Positions 45,501 through 56,191 of a stretch of 64,000 nt of DNA are shown in pieces. The stretch is from NCBI RefSeq assembly GCF_963678635.1, contig NC_087071.1, positions 43,193,965-43,257,964 of the forward strand, written 5' to 3'. The stretch comes from Symsagittifera roscoffensis (Eukaryota > Xenacoelomorpha > Acoela > Convolutidae). The notes under the pieces are model-generated. The model was not told the origin of the DNA. It saw only the letters and a list, made by a program, of their open reading frames with translations, and made no database searches. The translations under genes were made by a program, and so were the position numbers. Numbering within the stretch: position 1 is the first letter of the stretch; every line of letters begins with the position of its first letter.

Positions 45501-48500
45501 GGCTGCAAACGGAACCGAAAATTTCTCAGAAATAAATTTAGAAAGAATAAAGCAAACTTTTTGGTTTATGGAAACACACCTATCATACAATTTTCATTTA
45601 TGGAAAAATGTTTATCCTAGAGATTTCATACAATTTTCTGTACGTATGGCATTGTATGAATTGTATGACAAGAAATTTCTCATAAATGGGAATTGTATGA
45701 TAAGAAGTTTCGGTCATCCCGGGTAGCAAAATGACATTTTTTGGGTATCAAGCGAAAACAAATATGTTCATACATTAATGAAAAAAAATTATGCCCTTCA
45801 TACATTTTGGTGGGCTAAATAAGAGGCTTGCAGTGATTTAATTGTGTCATTAAATAGAAACAAAGACTTGGAGTATTTTGTATGTTGTGTCTGACTAAAC
45901 AAAGCTAAAAATCAAGGTTTTTTGGGGTAATTTTGGGACCGAATTGCGCAAAACCGATTGCATCATATCAATTCTGTTAAAAGTTTTATCAAGAATTTTT
46001 TTTTGATTTTTTGTCTAAAATCAACTCAGTTTAAACAAACGCGTTTTAAATTTTAAGTTGTATCAATTTAGCCCGGATAATTTAAATCAGCAATGATAAT
46101 AGTATCTACAAAAAAGCTTCTTCCTATGGTATCTAAGAATATCCATCTCCATCAGTGAAGAAATAAAAAATTAGGGCAAAAGGTTTTTTTTAGAATTCTA
46201 ATTTTGCTGCATTCTGATCGGTTGAAAAATTGACTTACTTGATCTACTTAACATTCTCCACAATTTCTTGAAAAGGGGGGGGGGTTAAAGTAATAATTAT
46301 TGAAATAATAAAGTTAACTGTATAGAAAATCATAGATAGGTTTCGACTATTTCGAACAGCTTGAACTGTATACTTAAGGCGTAACTGCAAGTCTCAACAA
46401 TCTTGGGCAATGTTAATTTTACAAAAAATTGATCATTTTGATGCTACAAAAAAAACTTCCATGCATTTCAACACAAAAAATTCTATTCAAAAATCCAATT
46501 TGCCCAACAAAACCGATGTGGCCAATGATTTGGCTTCAACCAGGTTTCAAAAAAAAATCGCTGACAGTAGCTAGTCTTGGGGTTGTCTGAAGTTTTAATT
46601 GAAAAAGGGAGGTTAAAGTAATGATTATTAAAATAATAAAGTTAACTATATAGAAAATCATAGATAGGTTTCGACTATTTCGAACAGCTTGAACTCTATA
46701 CTTAAGGCGTAACTGCAAGTCTCAACAATCTTGGGCAATGTTAATTTGACAAAAAATTGATCATTTTGATGCTACATAAAAAACTTCCACGCATTTCAAC
46801 ACAAGAAAATTTATTCAAAAATCCAATTTGCCCAACAATACCGATGTGGCCAATGATTTGGCTTCAACCAGGTTTCAAAAAAAATCGCGAACAGTAGCTA
46901 GTCTCGGGGTTGTCTGAAGTTTCAATTGAGTGTGCTAAATGGTTTTAAAATGACAGACTGGAAAATAATTTATTTCTGTTTGACCGAGTTTGTTCTGTAA
47001 AAATCAACCTTTGAAAATTTTTATTGACACCTTCTGGAACCTGATCTAAACTACATTTTACTATTGGATATAATTTAGATGTTTTATCACTATAAAATAT
47101 TTAATATTAACCAATCATGATCCATCTAACTTACAACCCACTTATTTGTAAGTGCTGAAATTACTTGTAATTTCAGCACCAGAGAGATTTGAATTTAACT
47201 TAGAAAATAGTTACCTCTCCAAGAGAACTTTAGCAATCGCAATAAAACCAGTATACTCTAGATCTATTGAGCCTAGCAGAGACCAGTTAAACACCCTGAG
47301 ACTAGTAGATATAAGAGTAAGATTAGGATCGGTATTAGACTAAGAAGTTGCAGGAATCTATCCGGCCGAAAATAAGATAGCGTGACAAGCAGACGGTGGA
47401 ACCTATCCGAAATTACTCTATGAGTTACCGACAACGAACTTAACTCACTTCACTGACAAAAGCATTGCATATAACGGTTTAACTTTGAAGCTTACAATCA
47501 AAACTGCGTTCAAACTTGTTGGAAATCTTCCGAATGTTTTCAAATGTATTCAATATTTCTCAACCCAAGACTCTCCGATTGTTTTTGCACAAAATAATGC
47601 TGTGGCACTTGGCTAAACAAACAAATTTTATCATCTAGCTTAAACATTGCCAATTTTCAGAAAACTATCAACTTTCAAGGCGGACTACCTGCCAGTCGAA
47701 TATCTCAAATTTCGCTAAACGCACTCATCGCTGCTGAAAAGATTAAAGGGTGAAAACCCAAAATTGTGTCGAACTGCCAGTTTGTCGAAAATGTGGGGAA
47801 TTTGTTTTAATGTCGCCTTGAGAATAATTAACATGGTTAATTAGAGAGTAAGCAATTCTCTAGAAGGCAATTTAACCCTTTTTACGGGTCTAGGACAACA
47901 AGCCGAAGGGACTTCAGGCCGAAATTTAAACTTTACAAGCACCTCAAATTACAATTTTTTCATCTGTAAAACGTTGCTTTTCAAAATTTCAGGCAAGTTT
48001 AGTCCATAATAAGCGTAATTCATGACAATGAATCACTTAGGATTGGCATTCGTTAATAATTTTAGACGGTTTTTGAAATGCATCAATTATAAACAAGAAA
48101 ATTGCCTTCAAACCGTGTTTTATATTTCAACTTTCCTAAACATCATTTGGAGGCCTAAATCTTATGAAAAAACAAATAATTACTGAAAAAAGCTCATAAA
48201 AGTAGGAAATTCTTTTAAAAAGTTTTCAAATTAATCCTACTTCATCGGTTAATGAGAAAATTTTCGGCTTGAAGTCCCTTATTTTACGATTCGGCTTGAT
48301 GTCCGGCACCACTTTTTACCCCTCAATTTTTAGTTGTTTGTCTAGTTAGACTCAAGCAGCAAAACACCCAACGTTAAAAGACAATATAAAAATTTTCACG
48401 AGATGCAATGCGTTAGAAAAAATGCAACCAATCAAATCAAAGATTAAACTACCCGCATCCAGTTTCAAGCGTTAATAATCGATTATATTACGATTTTAGT

Positions 48501-50891
48501 GCCAGTCTCACTAAAATTGAGAAACATTCGATTTTATTCAATTATTAATCGATTATAACCACTCTTTTAAAAATCAAATTATAATCAATTATAATCAATT
48601 ATAATCGATTATAATCGATTTTTATTCGTCTTGTTTTGATGAAATTATAATCGATTAGTATTGATTATAATCCATTATTTTCATTCAAATTTCTATTTCC
48701 TTAATTTTGCACAAAAATCCATTATAATCGATTATAATTGATTATAATCCCTTTTGTTTGTCCATTTTTGTCTTCGAAGTTGCATCTAAATTGCTTATAT
48801 TTTATGCTTTTTGTGGACATCGGTTTCTATAAAAAAAATGAGAAAAATATTTTAAACGTTTTCCAATTGGTTCAAAATTATAAGTTTTTTTTTCATTTCT
48901 TCCCCATTAGGGTTGTCTTGTGATGCATATTTTAAGCTTTTTTGAACACCAAAACATCAGCAAATTGATTCAGTCTGATGATTGATTCGGAAATTTTATT
49001 TTTCATATACCGCGAGAACCTTTCCCTTCATATGAAGGAATCTCTATGAAACTTTTGTTTCGTGGTAAAACTTTGTGTTCAGATGAACCAAAGTGTTCAA
49101 GAGATCTCTCTTTTAGAGATTTTCTTACTGACACAAAATTAAAAACCCATAAAATATAATTCGAAGATCGCAAAATTTCGGCAAAATAAGAGATTATAAT
49201 CGATTATAATTGCTTTTAAGGATTTTTGGTAAGAACTGTAATCACTTATAATCGATTATAAGAGATTATAATCTCTTGGAAAATATCACGATTATAATCA
49301 ATAATAAATCCCTTACTACCTAGTTTTGGTAATTATAATCGATTTTAATTGTCAAAAAATCATCATAATAATCCGTGATAATCGATTATTTACGCCTAAA
49401 CTTGGATGCGGGTAGTATTCGGTAACCTGACGCACTTGATAGTTTCAGCAAATTGAAGTTTTGTTAATTGTTTCTAGAAAAAATTGTTGCAAATAACTTT
49501 TTAGGAAAACTTTGTTTGAGCGCGAAATTGTTTTGCGCTCAAACAAAATTTTATGATCTGGTTAAAAAATAAACGTTTTTGTTGGAAGATTCAAAAAAAA
49601 TTCAAAGTGTTTAGTGCCGCAACCAAAGAAAGCTAGTCAGAAAGTTTACATTTATGGAAATTGATTTATAAGCAATTTTACAAAAAAAAATTCTTTTTTG
49701 TTCAAGAATAGTGAAAAATTAATCATAAAAAGATTTTTGTGGTTTAGAACACTAACAAAATAATCAAATCCCATGACTTCGTTTATAAAACATTTTTTTC
49801 CAGAGTTAAAATTGCAAAACTAATCATTCTCATCCCCCAAAACATTGCCCCCTTTTTCATCAGAACGCCTTCCCCTTCCGCATTGTTATTCTTGAAGTTT
49901 TTGACTACGAAAAACGAATCCAAAATTAATATTCACATATATACATACAAACGATGATCACTTCCAACTTTTACCATCCCCCCGATATTTCTAAATATTG
50001 TATTCTAGCCACAAATGCTGTTTCTTGAAAAAAAAAATCAAAAGAACTTTTTTGGACAGTTTTGGAAAGTTCTTCCCAAAAAACTGAAATTTCCAGCGTG
50101 CGCTCAGCATCAAAGTTAGTATATACATACATATCTTTTTTATGCACACGCATTCAACCCCTTATGAACCTGAACAACTTGTAAAGCTGAAAGTGAACAA
50201 CAAGTAACCAACTGTAGTTTAAAACGTGCAGAATACTTAGAGTTTGTTGAAACTCGTACCTCGAGCAAATGGAAAACAATCGGTTATAAAGGACTTTCAT
50301 TATCTTCATCTATGAAAATGAAAAACAATAAATTTGTAATAGGTTATCCATTTTAATTCGGTTTTAATTGGTTATGATCGATTCGTTTTCACTTAAAACA
50401 AAGACAGTGACAATTCGACCCAATTTTATTCGAGTTTTATCCATAGCACTACAGTTCGGGTTATGACGACACACGAGTTGTATGTCAACACAAGAAAAAT
50501 TTTGTTTCAAAATTCGATAACAACAGTTTAGTAAAAATGCATGAATATTGTTGCAGACGAAACAGATTTGGTTGATTGTATACATCATACGCATACGTAG
50601 CCAAAAACATCACGTATACGTAGCCAAATTTCTTTAGAAATGTCAATTTACAAATTGAATTGAAACCAGATCTTGTTAATAACACTCAACCCCCCCCCCC
50701 CCACCCTCCACAAATGTGGTTTTAATTTTCTGTTCACAGGTATAATGACGTGGTTGATCTGCTGTTTGATCTGGTTGAGCGGAGTGGGATTCTGTCTCTG
50801 TTTCCTCCCATTCTGCATAGACTCATGTCAAGATACCAGTCACACCTGTCCAAACTGTAACACACACATTGGAACCAAAGCCATGTGCTAG
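36475..50891 (+). CDS. LITAF: LITAF-domain protein, second gene (3 exons)
   Basis: Exons 36475-36533, 44603-44706 and 50740-50891 join in phases 2 and 1 to a 104-aa protein. Intron phases equal those of the first gene, and the last exon is also 152 bases, so the two are tandem duplicates. The N-terminus is short (20 residues, Thr-rich) and has no PPxY. The zinc domain is intact: CPAC at 39-42, a membrane segment W59 to about I81 with many cysteines (CLCFLPFC), and HTCPNC with H89, C91 and C94. Loss of PPxY suggests it does not recruit NEDD4-type ligases directly. Introns of 8.1 and 6.0 kb are filled with transposons. An ATTAAA at about 50939 may end the transcript. Confidence 0.87.
36534..37397. 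other. 5' part of LITAF gene 2 intron 1
   Basis: Contains a GC-richer block (about 36870-37100) with a minus-strand open frame (37124-36828) whose middle is Gly/Arg-rich (GSRRAGRCRGRLRG). It also has a pure G-run at 37248-37260. No domain is recognised. The block may be an unrelated coding exon or a repeat. Confidence 0.35.
37398..37652 (-). repeat. 3' LTR of the antisense Ty3/Gypsy element
   Basis: 255 bases bounded by TGTCAT and ATGACA, the usual TG...CA with short inverted ends. On the minus strand it is directly preceded by the purine tract GCCGAGGAGGAA (37653-37664), as expected for a polypurine tract. I found no second copy beyond 43850. Confidence 0.6.
37700..39180 (-). pseudogene. 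Gypsy element: integrase C-terminus and polar 3' tail
   Basis: The fragment 39135-38953 continues the integrase C-terminal region (ITPHSLTKLPPFEDHMG, then a basic stretch ending KRPLAA). It is followed by broken Lys/Thr/Pro-rich frames down to 37765. The polar tail has no recognised domain. Confidence 0.6.
39180..39900 (-). pseudogene. Gypsy integrase, broken
   Basis: The N-terminal zinc domain (39898-39596) shows ESCHLTQSG where HHCC integrases normally have a second His, then NCKHCTEPGKN with both Cys. In the core, FAGPLPDES follows a stop where the first catalytic Asp should be. RRLRCDQAQTF keeps the second Asp. Several in-frame stops occur around the third acidic residue near 39230. Confidence 0.75.
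40960..41420 (-). pseudogene. Gypsy RNase H, broken
   Basis: Reading the minus strand: VCDESTTGLEAAL, then GWVAVAYAS, a stop, SVNELELLGVVWAIERFK, TVIRDH, a stop, and TRWIDRLIPFHFDIKHLAG. This is the standard order for Ty3/Gypsy RNase H. The fragment 41028-40462 starts at its C-terminus and continues into the spacer. Confidence 0.75.
41600..42310 (-). pseudogene. Gypsy reverse transcriptase, broken
   Basis: Fragments 42117-41932 (KQQMPNIDLLLD, FSTLDVSYAYS) and 41826-41620 (MPAKFQKAID, TYAYLDDISIVTKGS) carry the conserved palm motifs, including the YLDD catalytic box. A stop follows SYAYS, and frameshifts separate the two. Confidence 0.85.
42311..43075 (-). pseudogene. Gypsy zinc knuckle and aspartic protease region
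   Basis: A CCHC knuckle, CSNCAKRGHFANAC, lies near residues 31-45. Further on, FAIPESGSPMSF occupies the protease active-site position, but Glu replaces the catalytic Asp. TLGHNIPPKVGVKL matches the later conserved flap/ILG region. The frame is open for 254 codons, which is long for this decayed element. Confidence 0.75.
43097..43848 (-). pseudogene. Gypsy gag, frameshifted
   Basis: Two overlapping frames (43848-43333 and 43393-43097) together read as one gag: a helical capsid-like part with KSENLEQFHADLVELASQAD, then LAQTLTPQDAYEYAIRREKG, and an Arg/Gly-rich tail (RSRGGFRGRPYPRG). One frameshift near 43350-43390 separates them. Confidence 0.75.
43856..44602. other. 3' part of LITAF gene 2 intron 1
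   Basis: AT-rich. I see no gene or LTR. Ends with the acceptor TTTATAATTTTAG before exon 2. Confidence 0.5.
44603..44706 (+). CDS. LITAF: LITAF gene 2, exon 2
   Basis: Acceptor AATTTTAG|AACG and donor CCCAG|GTACGT; carries CPAC. Confidence 0.82.
44726..46095 (+). mobile_element. composite Tc1/mariner-like element, copy 1
   Basis: The left end CAGTGCTGATATAAATTATC and right end AATTTAAATCAGCAATG are inverted matches and equal the ends of 51056-52719. The interior carries the nested element 45104-45725. No transposase ORF remains, so it is non-autonomous. It begins only 19 bases after the exon 2 donor. A TA flank is not preserved on both sides. Confidence 0.75.
45104..45725. mobile_element. 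nested element with TACCCGGGTTGACC ends, copy 1
   Basis: Left end TACCCGGGTTGACC, right end GGTCATCCCGGGTA. The interior is built from repeated CATACAATTTTCAT and TTTATGG blocks. The 98-codon ORF at 45430 is shared in part, inverted, with 51745-51479, and is a property of the element rather than a gene. Confidence 0.7.
46268..46931. repeat. ~330-bp tandem duplication
   Basis: Copies 46268-46597 and 46598-46931 share AGAAAATCATAGATAGGTTT, CAAGTCTCAACAATCTTGGG and AATCCAATTTGCCCAACAA, with scattered differences. It lies in intron 2 of LITAF gene 2. Confidence 0.85.
46932..48447. other. intron 2 spacer of LITAF gene 2
   Basis: No gene recognised. The segment about 48255-48315 (TTCGGCTTGAAGTCCCTTAT, GGCTTGATGTCCGGCACC) matches 2190-2250, and 47890-47925 carries an inverted trace of it. 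These are fragments of a dispersed repeat. Confidence 0.5.
48448..49416. mobile_element. MITE-like element of ATAATCGATTAT palindromes
   Basis: Ends ACTACCCGCATCCA and TGGATGCGGGTAGT are perfect inverted repeats. The similarity extends ~40 bases inward to ATAATCGATTA on both sides. The interior contains dozens of ATAATCGATTATAATCGATT-type palindromes in two clusters (48470-48745 and 49190-49390), around a non-repetitive middle. No ORF of note. No clear target duplication. Confidence 0.75.
49417..50739. other. 3' end of LITAF gene 2 intron 2
   Basis: No gene recognised. AT-rich, with weak traces of the ATAATCGAT family near 50330-50385. A C-run (50690-50702) and a CT-rich tract lead into the acceptor CTGTTCACAG. 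Confidence 0.5.
50740..50891 (+). CDS. LITAF: LITAF gene 2, exon 3
   Basis: Acceptor CTGTTCACAG|GTAT. Encodes the Cys-rich membrane helix, HTCPNC and stop TAG. Confidence 0.88.
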
Positions 50892-51055
50892 GAAGTGTGA
50901 ACGAAAGTGTGAACAACGAAGAGAGGGGCTGCTTCACAATTAAATGACCTTGAAATCTCACCACTCCAAAAACTAACAATTATATACTTACACTGCGATT
51001 CATATATGACCTAACCCGATGAGTTATTTGATTGGAGAAAATTGTGAACAACATA

Positions 51056-52719
51056 CAGTGCTGATTTAAATTATCCGGACAAATCGAACAAAACTTGAAT
51101 TTTCAAACGCGTTTTTCTCAAATTGGGTTAAGATTAGACAAAAAGTGAAGAGAACAAAAATTGCTTAGAATTTCACCAGAATTAATATGGTGCTATTTTT
51201 TCTCCGAAATTCTCAACAAGAATTTTACCCCAAAAATGGGTCATTTTGGCTTTTTTCAATTAATCAAGAAATACGCGGAAACTACTTTGTTAATTGATGA
51301 GAAAATTATATCACAGGATGCCCCCTTACGCAGTTCCACAAAGTTTAAGAAGGGTTAAATCTCCAAAAACCAGTATAAGAGAAAATATTTTCACTTGATA
51401 GTCAATAATTCTGATTTTTACTACCCGGGTTGACCAAAACTTCTAATCATACAATTTCCATTTATGAAAAACTTCTTGTCATACAATTCCATACAATGCC
51501 ATACGTACAGAACATTGTATGAAATCTCTATGATAAACATTTTTCCATAAATGAAAATTGTATGATAGGTGTTTTTCCATAAACCAAAAAGTTTGATTTT
51601 TACTTTCTAAATTTATTTCTGAAAAGTTTTCGGTTGTGTTTGCAGCCGTACACAAGTGACAAAGACCTTGGTTACTCAAAGTACCAAAGATTGGACGGTC
51701 TTTGCATTTACAATGCATAGAAAACGACCTGAAGTTGTCTTTCACAATTGATATAACAAAAGTAACAAACTTTTAGTTTTTGGCAAAATTTTTTAATGGT
51801 GATTATTTTAAATTTTTAAATTTTCAAATTATCAGACATTGACCAAGGCATATATAAACACCCCATATAAAGGAAATAGGATTTTTCAGCGTTTTTAAGG
51901 AAAAATTTTAAGTGAAAAGAAATAAAAAGCCAATATTATCGTAACCAGGACTACGTTATGCACACAAAAAATTAAATTTTGCATGCAAAAATATTTTTTT
52001 CAAAAACTGTTTGTTTGCGTACGAAATTCGATTTGCGGTTGAAAAAAAAACAAACAAATTTTGGGCCAAATTTTCAAAATTACTTTCGTCGCCATCAAAA
52101 AAATGCCAGTCATACAATTTTCATGCATGGAAATTGTATGGTAAGCCTTTTTGAAAAAAAAGATCTGTTTTTTGTCACCAGTCTGTTCAACTGTTCTCAA
52201 AAAGCCGCAGTTATGGTTGAGTTTTTTTTCTAACTTTTTTCGAAAATGTATGAAAATTTTATGACAAGCATTTTTCCACACACTTGATGTATGGAATTGT
52301 ATGATAACCATTTTCGGTGTATGGAGGTCAACCCGGGTATATAAAACCCAGAATCTCTGTTTAAAAATATATTTTAAACAATTTGCGCAAGGTTTTGGAG
52401 ATTTAACTCTTCCTAAACTTTGTTGAACTGTGTAAGGGGCTTCCTGTGATATAATTTTCTCATCAATTAACAAAGTAGTTTCCGCGTATTTCTTGATTAA
52501 TTGAAAAAAGCCAAAATGGCCCATTTTTGGGGTATAATTTTTGTTGAGATTTTCGGAGGAAAATGGCACCATATTAATTCTGGTGAAATTCTAAGCAATT
52601 TTTGTTCTCTTCACTTTTTGTCTTCTTCACTTTTTGTCTAATCTTAACCCAATTTGAGAAAAACGCGTTTGAAAATTCAAGTTTTGTTCGTTTTGTCCGG
52701 ATAATTTAAATCAGCACTG
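51056..52719 (-). mobile_element. composite Tc1/mariner-like element, copy 2 (TA flanks)
   Basis: Long inverted repeats of about 300 bases run from CAGTGCTGATTTAAATTATC inward on both sides. The element is flanked by TA at 51054-51055 and 52720-52721, the target duplication of the Tc1/mariner superfamily. The core carries the nested element 51422-52339. It is inverted relative to copy 1 at 44726-46095. No transposase remains. It lies 165 bases after the LITAF gene 2 stop. Confidence 0.85.
51422..52339. mobile_element. nested element with TACCCGGGTTGACC ends, copy 2
   Basis: Perfect 14-base inverted ends, TACCCGGGTTGACC and GGTCAACCCGGGTA. Longer than copy 1 because of an extra segment (about 51900-52250), part of which recurs at 17035-17190. 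Confidence 0.75.
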
Positions 52720-52721
52720 TA

Positions 52722-55700
52722 GAAGAAAGCTGAAGGCCAATATGATCTTGATATCCTACCTTGTTTTTAATAAAAACAAAATTGAACATATATTTAGCAA
52801 AGGAAAAACCTCTAAAATTGTCAATTGACGATTTAAACTCCGCTCCTATTTTGGCATTAAATCATAGAAATCGGAGGTATTTTCCTTGTTGTGCCAATGA
52901 GGATTATAAGGATTCTTTTCACTTATCAAAATAAAACACAAAGAAAAAAAGAATAGGCTGTCATTTTGCAAGAAGCACACTATGTTCCTATCATAGAATT
53001 AAAATGCGCAGTGTGATAAAAGAATCTGAACGAAAAACTGGAAGTTAGGAATATTCGACAGTCATATTAAAATAAGCAAAAAGTGTAGAAAACAAAAGAA
53101 ACATCAATAACAGAAATCAAAAAAATTTTTTCAAACTTTTGTTGAATGATTTTTTGATAGATTTCAAGGCCTAAAGTAAGCAAAATTAGGCCCTTGTAAT
53201 TCTGCTCGCTCGCGTAATTTGAAACGTGTTTTCTCGATGTAGGGACAATTTTACGGAAATCACTTAGTGTCGTTCGAATCACCGTTGAAAAGGCTTATAT
53301 ATCATTTGACCCATTCCCTGTGTTATTTGTAGTACCTGAAAAACAGAAAAGGAAAACAAGGATAGCCGGTTAATGTGCGAGTAGCACAGAATGTTTCAAC
53401 CGTAGTCTTCTAAGAGTACAATTTTTTTCCACTAAGTGTCGTTTTTTCTACGTGTTGCGGGGGGAAACTGAAAGAAAAATCAGAGATTGGTCATAGTTAA
53501 ATAAGCAAACTGAAAAACAAAATAAAATTATTTACAAAAAATTAAAATTTCATTTTCGTTTTTCAAATTTTGTTGATTTTTGCAAGTTTTTATTTCCAAA
53601 AAAGTGAAAAATACTCAACAAAACTATCGTTAATCGAGTAAATTTGAGTTTTTGTATTTTAAATTGAGCCAATATATATTAATCTTCAAAGCACTCAAGT
53701 ATTGTAAGCTTGTTTGCTCGCTCTATTTGCTCGAATTAAGACGAGAAACTAAAGATCTCAATCCAGTTTTTCCCGACCCTGAGAAATTTTTCAAATTGAT
53801 GTACATTAAAGGCTTTAACATGATATTTCACTCAAATTTCTCCAACGAGTGTTTGTGTTCGCTGATTTTGCGTAGAAAAAAAAAGAAAAAAAATAAAAAA
53901 TAAAACACATCATACAAAAATCCTCTTCATTTTTCAAACTATCGAAGCAAAAAAAACTGCCTAATTCTGATACTTTAATTTAAATAACTGCAAAACTTAG
54001 TCTGAATATCACAATACAAATGCTTTCCTTAAAACTAAAATGAACTGAACGAGTAAAAGACTGGTAAGTCGGATTAACCTACTAAAAACCAAAACGTATA
54101 GCTTAATACTAACTGACCTCGAAAAAGGAGGGGATTTAAAAGGAAACCGACTCCCCAACACTCCAAAAATTCAATCCTTTCAACAGCCAACCCTCCCTAA
54201 AATTTCTAAAACAAGTAAAATAAGCACTTGGTGCCAATATATAATATTTATGAGAAGAGAGCCTGCTCAAATTTAACCCCAATATATTGAAAAACTTTTC
54301 GCAAAAATCTGCCTGCGGCACAGTAAATTTTCCTAGACACAGGTTTTTCAACTTGTTTTTTGAGTGCTGACAAAACCAAATTGGCTGGTCTACAAAACAG
54401 AGGTCGACCAAAACTTCAAACATTCTTGCAAAATCTGACTCTCCCCCTCGCAAAAAACTTAGATCTAACCCTGCCTGAATTGAGGAGAAATTTTAAAATT
54501 CTCAACAACATTCTGTAAGACTTACACTAGAGCACAAATTTAACTACACTTTTTTTCTAAGATTTCAGAATCGTCTAGGTTTTGTTTTTAAAATCTGGAG
54601 TATTTTATAGTTCTTAGATTTAAAAGCAAAACAAAACGCATCTGTTCTTAGACAAAAAGATTCACGGCATTTTTTCGACAGATTAATCATTTTCAGAAGC
54701 CTACTTCCTATTTGTTTTTTTTCTACACAGATTCCTTTTCGGTAGTTACAGAAATTTCTGATTGCAAATCGGAATTGTTAGTTCTTACCTGGTTCCACTA
54801 AGCATCGGGATAATTAATAGATTTTCATGTAATCATTTGATGCAGTTTTAAAAAAAATCTGGTCATGTGTTGTAGTTCCATAAATGAAAATCGACCTCAA
54901 CGCTTTTTCATAATCTGTCTCTCCAAAACTTGACAAGTCTACTCGATTATATTATTTCAATCCGTTTTCTAAATCTTTTTCCGTGCTATTTTATTTGTTC
55001 ATATTTAAATTAAAAGTAAGTTATTTATTTCGTGGTCTCGCTAAATTCTCACTTTTTTCAATTGCGTTTGATAACAAGTTACATATATATTTTTTGTTAT
55101 TCTTTCATTCATTTTTTTGCAAACCCCACAATTCAACCCACTCCACCCCTTCCTTCAGGCCTAAACCCTATCTTGAATTTGCCGATTCTGGTGGCGGTGT
55201 GGTTGGGATGTTGTTTTAAGGCTGGTAGTGTTTGTTGAAATTGTTTGACGAGCAGGAGACATGGGGGTAGTGAACAGTGAATATGGGGATGAACGTGTTA
55301 GTTCTAGCTCGAGTTAGCAAAAAGCTGCAAAAACTAGATCGAAAGTTTTCAGAAAAAATCGGTTATAATGAATACAAATCAAAACATTAATGGATAACAA
55401 AGGACTATACTGGAGTTTTTTTAGATTATCAATTAAAATGGGTTAAAAGTCCTTTAAATTGTCTAAGTTTGCCATGATAATTAATTTAATAGAAACGTTT
55501 TTAGCCAACAAAATCTATTACAATCAGTTTTTAACAAAGAAACTTCAGTGATGGGTATTCTTTTTTTTGAGTTTGAATAAGATCATTTTATATAATTTTA
55601 TATGATGTTGCTTTTATATTTATAAATGATGTTGCATTTTAGATCCAAAACCTATTTTTCGTGTAAAAATGATTTTTGAAGGTATTTGAGTTTGGTAATT

Positions 55701-55999
55701 CGGAACATTTTATAAGGTCGAAAAGGTCCAGGCAAATAGGGTCAAGCAAACAGGGTCAAACAAAGTCAAATGGATAGGCGCTTAATTTGGTGTGTATATG
55801 TATCTGGATTTCAGAAAAAAAATTTTGAATTTGTTAAAATTTTGTCGGAACGATCAACGAAAAGGAAATAACAAAAGCAGAGAAATGTCAAAGAGAGCAC
55901 CCTCGTTGCGAAATCCGTAAAATTCATAAAATACATAATTTTTCCTCGTGGTGGTGCTCCATATATTTTAAATATCACTCTGCAAAACATAAATTATAG
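52722..55999. other. gene-poor stretch
   Basis: No gene recognised. Open frames at 53067-53282 (minus), 53652-53903 (plus) and 54136-54453 (minus) have AT-driven composition and no motif. The region 55340-55520 shows diverged ATGGAT/AATCGGTTATAA repeats related to those at 62570-62810. Confidence 0.45.
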
Positions 56000-56191
56000 G
56001 CTTTGGTAACTCTGAAGCCAGTCAAGTCAGAGCCTGTCCGTAGAAGATCAGAGCCCGTCCTTAGAAACATTGTAGGTGATCATATAAAAATACCCACTAT
56101 ATCAAAGCGAACACGCCATAAGCTGTTCCAAGAGCGTAAGACTACTCGTATGCCTCAAAACGAATTAGACTTTTCTATATGGGTAACCTAG
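56000..56191 (+). CDS. candidate terminal exon of unknown basic protein
   Basis: After a plausible acceptor (AAATTATAG ending 55999) a phase-0 frame of 63 codons runs to TAG. Composition is coding-like: Pro/Lys/Arg-rich start (KPVKSEPVRRRSEP), then KRTRHKLFQERK and an acidic-hydrophobic end. It has no ATG. No domain is recognised, though a nuclear protein tail is possible. Its 3' two-thirds is repeated in the tandem duplication that follows. Confidence 0.35.
   Translation, partial: ALVTLKPVKSEPVRRRSEPVLRNIVGDHIKIPTISKRTRHKLFQERKTTRMPQNELDFSIWVT

Noticed and set aside
45430-51745. Shared Cys-containing ORF in two inverted places
   Set aside because: Both lie inside the nested repeat element; the frame starts and ends differently and has no family pattern.
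54136-54453. 105-codon minus-strand ORF
   Set aside because: Phe/Leu/Ser-rich by base composition, no domain, no splice or start context.
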